Below, piece by piece: positions 9,901 through 18,110 of a DNA stretch of 58,635 bases. Origin of the DNA: Bacteroidia bacterium (GTDB lineage: Bacteria; Bacteroidota; Bacteroidia; Chitinophagales; Chitinophagaceae); assembly GCA_030427635.1 (NCBI GenBank), contig JAUIBA010000025.1:1-58635 (forward strand), read 5' to 3'. Under the pieces are notes generated by a model. That model was given only the letters and a program-made list of their open reading frames with translations. It was not told where the DNA came from and ran no database searches. Every line of letters begins with the position of its first letter. Within the stretch, counting starts at the first letter, position 1. The translations under genes and the position numbers were made by a program.

Positions 9901-10000
9901 TGTGTTTTCAGTTCACAAAGAAGTTTTTTTCAGCTATAAAATATAACTATAGTTTATCAGGTGTAGCTGATGGGGATAAAATGTGAGCCGAAATGTGCTG

Positions 10001-10714
10001 CTACTTAAATACGTTGTATTTGATAATGCAGTACAGGGCGCGGAATGCATCTTTCATACCTATTTTTTTACCCTCTTCATAAGTACGGCCGTAATAAGAG
10101 ATACCTACCTCATAAATACGCACCTTAGGTATGCGGGATATTTTGGCTGTAACCTCTGGTTCAAAGCCAAAACGTTTTTCTTCCAGCTTCAGTCCCTGTA
10201 CCATCTCCCTGCGGAATACCTTGTAACAGGTTTCCATGTCGGTAAGATTGAGATTGGTAAACATATTGGAGGCCATAGTAAGCCAGCGATTGCCAATAGA
10301 ATGCCAGAAAAACAGGATACGGTGGGGCTTACCACCTATAAAACGGGAGCCATAAACCACATCGGCAAAGTCGGCCAGGATGGGTTTGAGCAGAATATTA
10401 TACTCTTCAGGGTCGTATTCAAGGTCGGCATCCTGTATTATTACATAGTCGCCGGTAGCTTTGGCTATGCCTGTATGCAGGGCTGCCCCCTTCCCCTGAT
10501 TTACCTCATGCTTATAATAGCTGATAGGCAGCTCAGGATTATCTGCTTTGTATGCCTGTATTGCTTCTTCCGTATTATCTTTCGAGCAATCATTAACAAT
10601 GATTACCTCTTTCTTCATATCATTCACAAGCTGTACGGCCTTTATTTTATTCAATATGCGATGAATCGTGCGACCTTCATTATATGCCGGAATGACAATG
10701 GATAATGTACTCAT
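10001..10714 (-). CDS. Glycosyltransferase family 2, dolichyl-phosphate-mannose-synthase type
   Basis: A 237-residue soluble GT2 enzyme. It begins '[14 protein letters not shown]', has the nucleotide-sugar-binding '[12 protein letters not shown]', the invariant '[12 protein letters not shown]', and the metal-binding DxD as '[11 protein letters not shown]' (about residues 97-107). '[12 protein letters not shown]' and '[10 protein letters not shown]' (about 163-188) are typical of the DPM1/polyprenyl-phosphate sugar transferase branch. It most likely moves a sugar from a nucleotide donor to undecaprenyl phosphate for surface glycan or glycoprotein synthesis. No membrane helices for retention are present. 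It has its own promoter upstream. Confidence 0.88.
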   Translation of the reverse strand: MSTLSIVIPAYNEGRTIHRILNKIKAVQLVNDMKKEVIIVNDCSKDNTEEAIQAYKADNPELPISYYKHEVNQGKGAALHTGIAKATGDYVIIQDADLEYDPEEYNILLKPILADFADVVYGSRFIGGKPHRILFFWHSIGNRWLTMASNMFTNLNLTDMETCYKVFRREMVQGLKLEEKRFGFEPEVTAKISRIPKVRIYEVGISYYGRTYEEGKKIGMKDAFRALYCIIKYNVFK

Positions 10715-10746
10715 GAGGTATTAAAGGATAATTGCTAATGATGCGG

Positions 10747-10777
10747 CAAAAGTAGTGTGCCGTGTACACACCTCCAA
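10747..10777 (-). promoter_or_regulatory. Promoter of the GT2 gene
   Basis: On the minus strand TTG (10775-10777), a 20-nt spacer, then TACTTTTG (10747-10754). Spacing and both elements match the Bacteroidota TTG/TAnnTTTG promoter. The start codon follows after 32 nt. Confidence 0.7.
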
Positions 10778-10837
10778 AAATAAAAAAACAAACGATATGT
10801 AAGTTATATAAGGTGGTATATCAACAGATAGCCTGCG

Positions 10838-10845
10838 TATATTTA
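10838..10845 (+). promoter_or_regulatory. -7-like element directly before the racemase start
   Basis: TATATTTA, one mismatch from TAnnTTTG, ends 4 nt before the ATG at 10850. If used, the transcript would start at or next to the start codon (leaderless). Confidence 0.45.
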
Positions 10846-10849
10846 TGCT

Positions 10850-11542
10850 ATGAAAATACTGGCATTGATAGGTGGTACCAGCTGGGTATCCACGGTAGAC
10901 TATTATCGCTACATAAATGAAGGCATTAATGAGCAACTGGGGGGTATATACTACTCCCGGTGCATTATACATTCTTTCAGCTACGGGGTAATAAAAGATA
11001 TGGCTGATGCCGGCAACTTTGCCGGTGTGCGGAATGAGTTTATAGCCGCATGCCTGAATATGAAAGACGGCGGTGCTGAAGGGATTGTACTCTGTGCCAA
11101 CACGATGCACATGTTTGCCCACGACCTGGAGCAGGCCACAGGTATGCCGGTGATACATATAGCCACGGCTACTGCCAGAGCTATCAATGAGGCAGGGCTG
11201 AAAAAAGTAGGGCTGCTGGGTACACGCCCTACTATGACGATGGGTTTCTACACAGAAAAGCTATCGGAGCATGGCATAGAAACGCTGATACCTGATGAGC
11301 AGGAAATGGATTTCATACATGAAACCATATTTACCGAACTGGGCAAAGGAATGTTCACCCATGAAACCCGTGAACGCTACATAAACATTATGAACAGACT
11401 GGTGGCGGCAGGTGCAGAAGGCATTATACTGGGCTGTACGGAAATACCAATGCTGCTGACACAGGAGGATGTGACTATGCCGGTATTTGACACTACGCGC
11501 ATACATGCAGCAGCGGCTGTGGCATTCAGTCTGGGACAATAA
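10850..11542 (+). CDS. Aspartate/glutamate racemase family protein
   Basis: A 230-residue cofactor-independent racemase of the Asp/Glu/hydantoin superfamily. The two catalytic cysteines are in 'GIVLCANTMHM' (about residue 84) and 'GIILGCTEIPML' (about residue 195), in the two pseudo-symmetric halves; 'LIGGTSWVSTVDYY' opens the protein as in aspartate-racemase-like members. It probably interconverts L- and D-aspartate or glutamate, but family members with these motifs can have other amino-acid substrates. It faces away from the GT2 gene and converges with lpxH at only 3 nt. The start is chosen at the first ATG, immediately after a -7-like box. Confidence 0.85.
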   Translation: MKILALIGGTSWVSTVDYYRYINEGINEQLGGIYYSRCIIHSFSYGVIKDMADAGNFAGVRNEFIAACLNMKDGGAEGIVLCANTMHMFAHDLEQATGMPVIHIATATARAINEAGLKKVGLLGTRPTMTMGFYTEKLSEHGIETLIPDEQEMDFIHETIFTELGKGMFTHETRERYINIMNRLVAAGAEGIILGCTEIPMLLTQEDVTMPVFDTTRIHAAAAVAFSLGQ

Positions 11543-11545
11543 CAG

Positions 11546-12301
11546 CTATTTATAGTACTTCAGCTGCGCTTTATCACCATCAAACTCGGCAAAGGAATCA
11601 TAACGTATCCAGTCGCCCAGGTTGATGTAGGTACTATTTCCCGGAAGAGGGTACTCCAGTGCCAGGTGACGGTGCCCGAAAATGAAATAGTCGTAATGCT
11701 CCTTCTGTAGTGTGGAAAGGCAAAACTGCACCAGCATTTCCTTTTCAGGACCCAGAAATTCCTTCTCAGGTATATCGGCATGCTTAGGCCCCAGCTTACT
11801 GAACCATGATGCCACGCCTACACCGGTATCGGGATGTACCCTACGGTACAGCCATTGTGAGAGCGGACTGCGCAAAACCGTTTTGAGTATCTTATATCCT
11901 GTATCACCGGGGCCCAGGCCATCGCCATGGGCTATGAAGAATTTTTTACCGTTGAACTCCCGTACTACCGGTCCATGATGCACCGGTATGCCAAACTCCG
12001 TATAGAAGTAATCGCGCATCCACAGGTCATGATTACCGGTAAAGGCTTCTATATGCAGTCCGGCATCGCGCAGCTGTGCTATGCGGCCCAGAAACCGGGT
12101 ATAACCACGGGGTATGACATGACGGTATTCAAACCATGTATCGAAGAGGTCGCCCACCAGATAGAGCTGTTCTGCATGTGGAGCTATATCATCCAGCCAG
12201 CGGCATACCCGCTTTTCCCGCTCTATGCTGGTAGCACGGTCAGGGATACCGAAATGAAAGTCGGATGCGAAATAGATTTTTTTGCCGGGTGGTAATACCA
12301 T
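11546..12301 (-). CDS. lpxH: UDP-2,3-diacylglucosamine diphosphatase
   Basis: A 251-residue calcineurin-like phosphoesterase of the LpxH type, which hydrolyses UDP-2,3-diacylglucosamine to lipid X in lipid A synthesis at the inner membrane face. Metal-binding motifs are complete: 'ASDFHFG' (DxH), 'LVGDLFDTW' (GDxxD), 'FTGNHDLWM' (GNHD), 'IAHGDGLG' and 'FGHRHLA' (GHxH). A preceding -7 box lies 16 nt upstream. A second, more distant member of the family is at 42933-43820, so this one, with the LpxH-like 'GDLFD..F' and 'HGDGLGPGD' segments, is the better candidate for the lipid A step. Confidence 0.85.
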   Translation of the reverse strand: MVLPPGKKIYFASDFHFGIPDRATSIEREKRVCRWLDDIAPHAEQLYLVGDLFDTWFEYRHVIPRGYTRFLGRIAQLRDAGLHIEAFTGNHDLWMRDYFYTEFGIPVHHGPVVREFNGKKFFIAHGDGLGPGDTGYKILKTVLRSPLSQWLYRRVHPDTGVGVASWFSKLGPKHADIPEKEFLGPEKEMLVQFCLSTLQKEHYDYFIFGHRHLALEYPLPGNSTYINLGDWIRYDSFAEFDGDKAQLKYYK

Positions 12302-12317
12302 GTGCAGAGAATGGCTG

Positions 12318-12325
12318 CAAAATTA
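12318..12325 (-). promoter_or_regulatory. -7 promoter element of lpxH
   Basis: TAATTTTG on the minus strand matches TAnnTTTG, 16 nt upstream of the lpxH start. No clear TTG at -33 was found. Confidence 0.55.
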
Positions 12326-12402
12326 GCAAAGCCGGGGGGATTATTTACCGGAAGTGAGCATAAGGTCCTTACCTGAAGCTATATTAACATTTATGTAGTG
12401 CC

Positions 12403-13206
12403 GTGTATCGTAAATTAGATGCATTGCAATTTCCCTGGTCCATATACATAGCCGGACAGACGGTAACGGTGCATGCTCTCTGCGAGGCGGTAGCGGTATT
12501 CACCGCATTCAGATATTATCTGTACCTGAAAAGACGGCAACAGGACACCCTGGCCCCCAATCGGAGACTCGCAATAGTAATAGCGGCAGCACTGGGGGCT
12601 GTGCTGGGCGGGCGGCTGCTGGGAGCCGCCGAAGACATACCCGCATGGCAGGCAGCTGCTGCGCCATGGCAATACTTCTTTTATAACAAAACCATGGTGG
12701 GCGGACTACTGGGTGGGCTGATGGGTGTAGAGCTGGTGAAAAAGCTGATAGGAGAACGGCAACATTCCGGCGACCTGTTTGTATATCCGCTGATACTGGG
12801 CATATGCATAGGCCGGGTAGGGTGTTTCTCTGCCGGAGTATATGAAGAAGCATATGGCCTGCCCACTACCCTACCCTGGGGCATGGACCTGGGCGATGGC
12901 CTGCCCAGACACCCCGTGACGCTGTATGAGGTAGGGTATCTGATTCTGCTGACAGGTGCACTCAGGGCGTTGCAAAGGAGGTACACACTACAGCAGGGGG
13001 CACTCTTTAAACTGTTCATGATAGCCTATCTTAGCTTCAGGCTGGGGCTGGATGTGATAAAGCCCGGCTGGCGGTATGCGGCCGGCATGGGCAGCATACA
13101 ACTGGCCTGTATAGCCGGCCTGCTATACTATACACGATACATACTGCATCCACAATTACTGATAAACAACACAAACAATGCCGGTAAGAAAGTACACCTA
13201 TTATGA
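12403..13206 (+). CDS. Lgt-like prolipoprotein diacylglyceryl transferase family protein
   Basis: A 267-residue polytopic membrane protein (about seven helices) with the Lgt signature: 'GRVGCFSAGVYEEAYGLPT' (about residues 142-160, containing the Arg of the Lgt motif) followed by 'PWGMDLGDGLPRHPVTLYE'. In canonical Lgt the loop 'SFHGGLIG' carries an essential His (His103 in E. coli); the matching stretch here is 'KTMVGGLLGG', with Val at that place. It is therefore probably not the housekeeping Lgt and may handle another acceptor while still using phosphatidylglycerol or a related lipid. A GTG start at 12403 gives a normal N-terminus. Its last 29 bases overlap the radical SAM gene, indicating coupled expression. 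Confidence 0.8.
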   Translation: MYRKLDALQFPWSIYIAGQTVTVHALCEAVAVFTAFRYYLYLKRRQQDTLAPNRRLAIVIAAALGAVLGGRLLGAAEDIPAWQAAAAPWQYFFYNKTMVGGLLGGLMGVELVKKLIGERQHSGDLFVYPLILGICIGRVGCFSAGVYEEAYGLPTTLPWGMDLGDGLPRHPVTLYEVGYLILLTGALRALQRRYTLQQGALFKLFMIAYLSFRLGLDVIKPGWRYAAGMGSIQLACIAGLLYYTRYILHPQLLINNTNNAGKKVHLL

Positions 13207-14584
13207 CTACACAATAAGCCTGTGCCCTGAATGCATGAAGCGTATAGAAGCCAAAATCGTATTTGAGGACGATAAGGTATATATGCTCAAAACCTGCAGT
13301 GAGCACGGCTTCTTTAAGGTAATGATAGCTACAGATATTGAGTACTATAAAAGTACCCGCAACTATAATAAACCTTCTGAAACACCGCTACACTTTAATA
13401 ATAAAGTACACTATGGCTGCCCCTATGACTGTGGCCTGTGTACCGACCACGAGCAGCATAGCTGCCTGACCCTGATAGAGGTAACTGACAGGTGCAACCT
13501 GAGCTGCCCTACCTGCTATGCCATGTCATCGCCACACTATGGCAGGCACCGCACACTGGAAGAGATAGAGCGCATGCTGGATATAATTGTAGCCAGTGAG
13601 GGAGAGCCGGATGTGGTGCAGCTGAGTGGTGGTGAGCCTACCATACATCCACAGTTCTTTGAGATACTGGACATGGCTAAACGGAAACCCATAAAGCACC
13701 TGATGGTAAATACCAATGGCATACGAATAGCTCAGGACGAGGGATTTGCCGAACGGCTGGCAACCTATATGCCGGATTTTGAACTGTACCTGCAGTTTGA
13801 CTCATTTAAACCGGAAGTACTCACCGCCATGCGTGGCCGGGATATGAGCGACATACGCCGCCGCGCACTGGACAAGCTGAATGCACTGAACCTGTCTACC
13901 ACCCTGGTGGTGACCATGCAGGCAGGCATGAACGATGATGAAGCGGGTGACATTATAGACTATGCACTGAAACAGCGCTGCGTGCGTGGTGTTACTTTTC
14001 AGCCGGTGCAGATAGCGGGCCGCTTTGAACATGAGCATGAAAGTAACCGCCTTACACTAACAGGAGTGCGGGATGCTATACTGCAGCAGAGTGATGTATT
14101 TACCGCTAATGACCTGATACCTGTACCCTGCAACCCCGATGCACTGGCTATGGCCTATGCGTTAAAACTGAACGGTGAAGTATTTCCCCTGACCCGCTAC
14201 CTTGACCCAAAAATACTGCTGGACAGCAGCACCCGCAATACCATAGTATATGAGCAGGACACGGCACTGCATGAGCAGCTGATAAGGGTATTTAATACCG
14301 GAGTGTCTGTAGACAGGGTTACGGAAGATATGCACCAGCTGCTATGCTGCCTGCCACAGGTACAGGCACCCGGGCTTACATACGAAAACCTTTTCCGCAT
14401 CATCATTATGCGGTTCATAGATGCTTATGACTTTGATGTACGCGCCATTAAAAAATCCTGTGTACACATAGTGAGTAAAGACGGTCGCATCATTCCGTTT
14501 GAAACAATGAACCTGCTGTACCGGGATGAAAAGGAAAAGCAACTACATTTACTGAAAACAAAATACGAACCCGTAAAGCTGTAA
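13178..14584 (+). CDS. Radical SAM enzyme of the Tes/MJ0619 (tetraether synthase-like) group
   Basis: A 468-residue multi-cluster radical SAM protein. N-terminal 'LCPEC' (Cys16, Cys19) plus 'TCSEHGF' (Cys40) resemble the rubredoxin-like site of MJ0619; 'CPYDCGLCTDHEQHSC' (Cys81, 85, 88, 96) is an auxiliary-cluster motif; 'CNLSCPTC' (Cys106, 110, 113) is the radical SAM cluster; 'QLSGGEPTIHP' (about 147-157) binds SAM. The C-terminal 'KSCVHIVSKDGRIIPF' also matches the group. MJ0619 joins lipid tails by C-C bonds to make membrane-spanning archaeal lipids; bacterial relatives are mostly uncharacterised. Coupling to an Lgt-like membrane protein and a small membrane protein suggests a lipid or lipoprotein-acyl substrate. 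Family placement is by motif recognition; the reaction is inference. Confidence 0.75.
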   Translation: MPVRKYTYYDYTISLCPECMKRIEAKIVFEDDKVYMLKTCSEHGFFKVMIATDIEYYKSTRNYNKPSETPLHFNNKVHYGCPYDCGLCTDHEQHSCLTLIEVTDRCNLSCPTCYAMSSPHYGRHRTLEEIERMLDIIVASEGEPDVVQLSGGEPTIHPQFFEILDMAKRKPIKHLMVNTNGIRIAQDEGFAERLATYMPDFELYLQFDSFKPEVLTAMRGRDMSDIRRRALDKLNALNLSTTLVVTMQAGMNDDEAGDIIDYALKQRCVRGVTFQPVQIAGRFEHEHESNRLTLTGVRDAILQQSDVFTANDLIPVPCNPDALAMAYALKLNGEVFPLTRYLDPKILLDSSTRNTIVYEQDTALHEQLIRVFNTGVSVDRVTEDMHQLLCCLPQVQAPGLTYENLFRIIIMRFIDAYDFDVRAIKKSCVHIVSKDGRIIPFETMNLLYRDEKEKQLHLLKTKYEPVKL

Positions 14585-14587
14585 CCA

Positions 14588-14809
14588 ATGGGGGTAACAA
14601 TAACTATAGGTATAGTGCTGCTAGGTGTAAGTATCATCCTGTTTCTGGCAGGGCTCATTGTTCTTATTGCGGCGTTGCTTACCCGTAATAAAAAAAATGC
14701 CACAACCGGCCTTAAAATTATGGCTGCAGCTGCAGTATCGCTACTGGCAAGTTTCTCACTATGCTCTATGGGTGCCTATGCCGGCAATGAGGGCGGAGGG
14801 ATACTATAA
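14588..14809 (+). CDS. Small two-helix membrane protein in the radical SAM cassette
   Basis: A 73-residue protein with two hydrophobic helices (about residues 5-32 and 42-64) joined by a basic loop ('LTRNKKNATTGLK'). It ends in a Gly-rich tail. No family was recognised. It starts 3 nt after the radical SAM stop, so the Lgt-like, radical SAM and this gene form one transcript, and it may anchor or assist the complex. Convergent with gldH, 8 nt away. Confidence 0.65.
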   Translation: MGVTITIGIVLLGVSIILFLAGLIVLIAALLTRNKKNATTGLKIMAAAAVSLLASFSLCSMGAYAGNEGGGIL

Positions 14810-14817
14810 TAGCGGAA

Positions 14818-15366
14818 CTACCGGCGGGGCACTGTCTTTTCTACCCTTATCCCTACATGCAGTATCTCCGGCAGTGGATTAAGGCGCATGTTCTGCTCCA
14901 GCTGTATGCTCCATGTACCAGGTTTGCTTAGGTTTATGGAGTCTGCCAGCTCTATGGGCATACGCTGCTCATATATCTCACTCATACCACGACCCAGCCA
15001 TTTACCGGAGGGCTCTGACAGGACAACATTGATACGGGCTTTTTTTGCAACAGTATCACCGGGCGCTTTAATGTATAACCACATCCACAGATTGTTGTAA
15101 GGATACGCCTGTGTGTGTCTTATAATAAAGTATGGACGGTATGAGGCATTACTGTCTTTAATATCGAACGTAAATACCGGTCTGAAATTATAATTCCACG
15201 CATTGGCCGGTATTGCCTCGCTTTTTTCATAATGAGGCGCAGGCATACAAGCTGCCAGTGAGGTAACTACCAGTAAGGTAATCACCACCCCTCTGCGAAA
15301 GAGGGGTGGTGTGACTGCCCGTGCGAAGCGGACTTTCTTAACTATATCAATAAAAAATGGCCTCAA
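14818..15366 (-). CDS. gldH: Gliding motility lipoprotein GldH
   Basis: A 182-residue lipoprotein of the GldH family, required for gliding and T9SS function in Bacteroidota, located in the envelope. The lipobox is 'TSLAAC' (Cys about residue 40). Conserved blocks after it are 'PAPHYEKSEAIPANAWNY', 'PYFIIRHTQAYPYNNLWMWL' and 'LSEPSGKWLGRGMSEIYEQ'. The N-terminus is odd: residues about 18-28 ('VTPPLFRRGVV') are encoded by a 12-bp palindrome that looks like an inserted repetitive element, so the original start may have been nearer the hydrophobic stretch. A GTG start inside the palindrome would leave a signal peptide without positive charge, so the ATG is kept. It lies downstream of dnaN on the same strand. 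Confidence 0.8.
   Translation of the reverse strand: MRPFFIDIVKKVRFARAVTPPLFRRGVVITLLVVTSLAACMPAPHYEKSEAIPANAWNYNFRPVFTFDIKDSNASYRPYFIIRHTQAYPYNNLWMWLYIKAPGDTVAKKARINVVLSEPSGKWLGRGMSEIYEQRMPIELADSINLSKPGTWSIQLEQNMRLNPLPEILHVGIRVEKTVPRR
15283..15311. repeat. REP-like palindrome inside the 5' end of gldH
   Basis: Perfect 12-bp inverted repeat, CACCACCCCTCT (15283-15294) and AGAGGGGTGGTG (15300-15311), with a 5-nt loop. The pyrimidine/purine-rich arms resemble the scattered GGGGTGG-type palindromes seen between genes in many Bacteroidota. Here it sits in frame within the gldH signal region. Confidence 0.6.
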
Positions 15367-15421
15367 GAATAAAACAACTTTTTCGGTGGTACACAGTTTA
15401 TACCTGTAGCAGGCACATAGC

Positions 15422-16543
15422 TTAGATACCTACCATAAGCGGCATCAGCAGCATGAGCAGGTCTTCATTTTCCTGCTTCTCTATAGAGCGGAAGATGCCT
15501 GCACGCGATGGCGTACTAAGCTCCAGTATTACTTCCTCGCCATCCAGATTGTTCACTATCTCTACCATCAGTTTTGCATTGAAGGCTATTTTCATATCCT
15601 CACCGCTATACTGGCAGGAGAGGGTTTCCTTACCCTCATAAGAGAAGTCAATATCCTGTGCGCTGATGTTAAGACTGTTACCATTAATATCCAGCAGCAC
15701 CTGATTGGTAGTTTTATTAGCAAAGATGTTCACACGACGCAGAGCACTGGCAAACTCAGCACGGTTTACTGTGAGCCTGTACGGATTATCTACCGGTATG
15801 ACAGCACGATAATCGGGGAAGCGGGCATCAATAAGCCGGCAGCTGAGGCTGATCTGTGGTCCGGAAACGAACAGGTGACTGCTATTGTAAGCCAGGCGCA
15901 GCTGCGACTCATCGGCAGGCAGCGTGCCACGCAGTTGCTGCAATGGCTTCTTAGGCACTACAAAACCACCGGTGGTGGGACATGAAATATCATTACGGCG
16001 CAGCTGTACCAGACGGTGCGCATCGGTAGAAACAAAACCTAATCCATCGGCCGACATCTCGAAGTAAACACCCGTCATGGCAGGGCGCAGGGTGTCGCCG
16101 CTTACTGCAAACAGCGTACGGTTAATGCACTCTATAAGCGCTACAGATGACATAGTGAACTCAGAGGTGTCGCCTGGAGCCGGCTCCTTAGGAAAATCAT
16201 CAGCTTTCTCACCCACAATACGGTACTTACCGGAACTGCTGGACATATCTATGGACAAATCTTTCTCATCCATAATAAATGTTACCGGCTGGTCGGGCAG
16301 GTTTTTAAGGTATTCCAGCAGTATTTTGGAAGGGATACAGATACGTCCGCTACCCTCGGCATTGCTTACGTCCATCTGCACCCGCATCATGGTTTCCAGA
16401 TCGGTAGCGGTAAGTGTAAGTGTGTTCCCTTCCAGATGAAAGAGAAAATCTTCCAGTACCGTCAATACATTATTGGCACTGATGATACCACCTATTTGCT
16501 GCAGATTTTTCAGCAGGGATGACGAAGTAACTATGAAACGCAT
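15422..16543 (-). CDS. dnaN: DNA polymerase III subunit beta (sliding clamp)
   Basis: A 373-residue sliding clamp that encircles DNA and tethers the replicative polymerase. It begins 'MRFIVTSSSLLKNLQQIGGII' with three repeated clamp domains, including 'PAMTGVYFEMSADGLGFVSTDAHRL' (domain 2, about residues 155-179) and the C-terminal 'LLMLLMPLMVG', the usual hydrophobic clamp end that forms part of the partner-binding pocket. Length is normal. No dnaA or recF is adjacent, so this is not evidence for an origin here. Two possible -7 elements precede it: TATCTTTG at 16563-16570 and CATCTTTG at 16548-16555, the second only 4 nt from the ATG. Confidence 0.97.
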   Translation of the reverse strand: MRFIVTSSSLLKNLQQIGGIISANNVLTVLEDFLFHLEGNTLTLTATDLETMMRVQMDVSNAEGSGRICIPSKILLEYLKNLPDQPVTFIMDEKDLSIDMSSSSGKYRIVGEKADDFPKEPAPGDTSEFTMSSVALIECINRTLFAVSGDTLRPAMTGVYFEMSADGLGFVSTDAHRLVQLRRNDISCPTTGGFVVPKKPLQQLRGTLPADESQLRLAYNSSHLFVSGPQISLSCRLIDARFPDYRAVIPVDNPYRLTVNRAEFASALRRVNIFANKTTNQVLLDINGNSLNISAQDIDFSYEGKETLSCQYSGEDMKIAFNAKLMVEIVNNLDGEEVILELSTPSRAGIFRSIEKQENEDLLMLLMPLMVGI

Positions 16544-16562
16544 GATTCAAAGATGTTTGGAA

Positions 16563-16570
16563 CAAAGATA
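16563..16570 (-). promoter_or_regulatory. -7 promoter element of dnaN
   Basis: TATCTTTG on the minus strand, a perfect TAnnTTTG match, 19 nt before the dnaN start. A one-mismatch copy (CATCTTTG, 16548-16555) ends 4 nt from the start codon. Confidence 0.6.
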
Positions 16571-16640
16571 TCTGAAATAAAGCCAAAAGCGGAACCTCCT
16601 GAGAAGGATGTGGAAAAAATCGGCAGAATGGTATATCAGG

Positions 16641-16802
16641 TCAGCGTATGCCCTGTTTGCGCACGATACCCAGCATGAGGAATACTGCCGCAAATATTAT
16701 CATAATATGAATAAGCGGCCCTGGACGCCAGATAAAAAAACCGACTGCCCAACCAATAAAGAGAACAACTGCTATCACATAAAGCAGGCTACGCAATATC
16801 AT
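16641..16802 (-). CDS. lmo0937-family small membrane protein
   Basis: A 53-residue hydrophobic peptide starting 'MILRSLLYVIAVVLFIGW', with two membrane helices and 'PGPLIHIMIIFAAVFLML' in the second half. This is the pattern of lmo0937-type small membrane proteins (LLxxIAVILxIxW ... LIHxLLVIA). These are often stress-linked and single-copy genes of unknown role. A longer frame begins at 16853 but its first 17 residues do not fit the family, so the Met at 16802 is preferred. The gene lies between dnaN (same strand, upstream start) and galE (opposite strand). Confidence 0.7.
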   Translation of the reverse strand: MILRSLLYVIAVVLFIGWAVGFFIWRPGPLIHIMIIFAAVFLMLGIVRKQGIR

Positions 16803-16993
16803 AGGTGATGTAAATATAATTATTGTATGGTAAACAGATGGTGATACCACCATATTATTTGAAGCGAAATGAAGAATTAATGGGGTGAGCTACCTGTAAA
16901 TGGTATCACATTACTGTAATGAATAGCTTAACAACTGCCGATAACAGCTATATACGTGCCGATAAAATAATTTCAGTAATAATCTGTGCCGCC

Positions 16994-17001
16994 TATATTT
17001 G
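16994..17001 (+). promoter_or_regulatory. -7 promoter element of galE
   Basis: TATATTTG matches TAnnTTTG. It lies 50 nt before the ATG at 17052 and after the longer in-frame ATG at 16986, so it supports the internal start. Confidence 0.55.
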
Positions 17002-17051
17002 CATACAGGGTGCAGGGTTCCCCTCCTGCCCGGACAATAAAACGAAATACT

Positions 17052-18086
17052 ATGAGCAAGATACTCGTTACCGGTGGCTGTGGCTATATAGGCGGTCATA
17101 CTATAGTAGATCTGATACAGAATGGATTTGATGTAATTTCTGTAGATAATCTGTGCAAAGGTTCTCTGAAAATGCTGGACGGAATAGAAAAGATTACCGG
17201 CAAAAAAGTGAAGAACTATAAGGTAGACCTCTGTGACCTGGACGATACCGAAGCTGTATTTCTGGAAAACCCGGATATAGAAGGCATCATCCATTTTGCT
17301 GCGCTGAAATCTGTACCGGAATCGGTAAACGAGCCTATCCTGTATTTTAATAACAACATCAATTCACTGCTGAACATACTACAGTGCGCAGAAGACTTTG
17401 ATGTGGACAATTTCGTATTCTCATCATCCTGCTCTGTATATGGCAATGCAGATACACTGCCTGTATCTGAAGAAGCCCCACTGAAGGAGCCGGAATCGCC
17501 TTATGCCCGTACCAAGCAGATGGGTGAGGCTATATGCCGGGATTTTACCTTCATACATAAGGAGTTTAATGCCATATTGCTACGCTACTTCAATCCCGTA
17601 GGTGCACATCCATCCGCCATTGTAGGTGAGTTTCAGGATCTGTCGGAAAGTGTGGTACCTGTGATAACGCAGACAGCTATAGGCAAGCGTAAGGATATGA
17701 CCGTATTCGGCAATGACTACGATACCCGCGATGGCTCCTGCATACGCGATTATATACATGTAATGGATATTGCCAATGCTCATACCCGTGCGCTTCAGTA
17801 TATTATTGAAGACCGCAACAAATCGAACTGCGAAGTATTTAATCTGGGCACGGGCAATGGTGTTACCGTACTGGAACTTATCAACGCTTTTGAGCGGGTA
17901 TCGGGCCAGAAACTGAACTTCAATATCGGTCCCCGGCGCCCCGGCGATGTGATAGAAGTATATGCCAATAATGACCGTGCCAGAAACCTCCTGGGCTGGG
18001 AAACCCAATATGGCCTTGATGCTATGATGGATACCGCATGGCGCTGGGAGCAGGCTGTGGCTGAAATGAAAAAAGCAGCACTGTAA
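17052..18086 (+). CDS. galE: UDP-glucose 4-epimerase
   Basis: A 344-residue NAD-dependent short-chain epimerase that interconverts UDP-glucose and UDP-galactose in the cytoplasm, feeding surface glycan synthesis. The NAD motif is 'ILVTGGCGYIGGHTIV' at the N-terminus; the catalytic Tyr-Lys is in 'SPYARTKQMGE' (about residues 150-160), preceded by 'FSSSCSVYG'; 'LRYFNPVGAHPS' and 'RDGSCIRDYIHVMDIA' are GalE-specific. The start is placed at 17052 because the upstream in-frame ATG (16986) precedes the -7 box and adds 22 non-family residues. It is alone on the plus strand, convergent with the ABC gene. Confidence 0.93.
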   Translation: MSKILVTGGCGYIGGHTIVDLIQNGFDVISVDNLCKGSLKMLDGIEKITGKKVKNYKVDLCDLDDTEAVFLENPDIEGIIHFAALKSVPESVNEPILYFNNNINSLLNILQCAEDFDVDNFVFSSSCSVYGNADTLPVSEEAPLKEPESPYARTKQMGEAICRDFTFIHKEFNAILLRYFNPVGAHPSAIVGEFQDLSESVVPVITQTAIGKRKDMTVFGNDYDTRDGSCIRDYIHVMDIANAHTRALQYIIEDRNKSNCEVFNLGTGNGVTVLELINAFERVSGQKLNFNIGPRRPGDVIEVYANNDRARNLLGWETQYGLDAMMDTAWRWEQAVAEMKKAAL

Positions 18087-18110
18087 GCGCTTCCCATTCC
18101 TTCATATTGG

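Noticed and set aside
9983-10705. Plus-strand frame of 240 codons
   Set aside because: Antisense to the GT2 gene, whose motifs are complete.
15422-16570. Replication origin near dnaN
   Set aside because: No dnaA, no DnaA-box cluster and no AT-rich repeat block were seen next to dnaN.
16986-17051. Upstream ATG as the start of galE
   Set aside because: It precedes the -7 box at 16994-17001 and adds residues before the standard NAD-binding beta strand.
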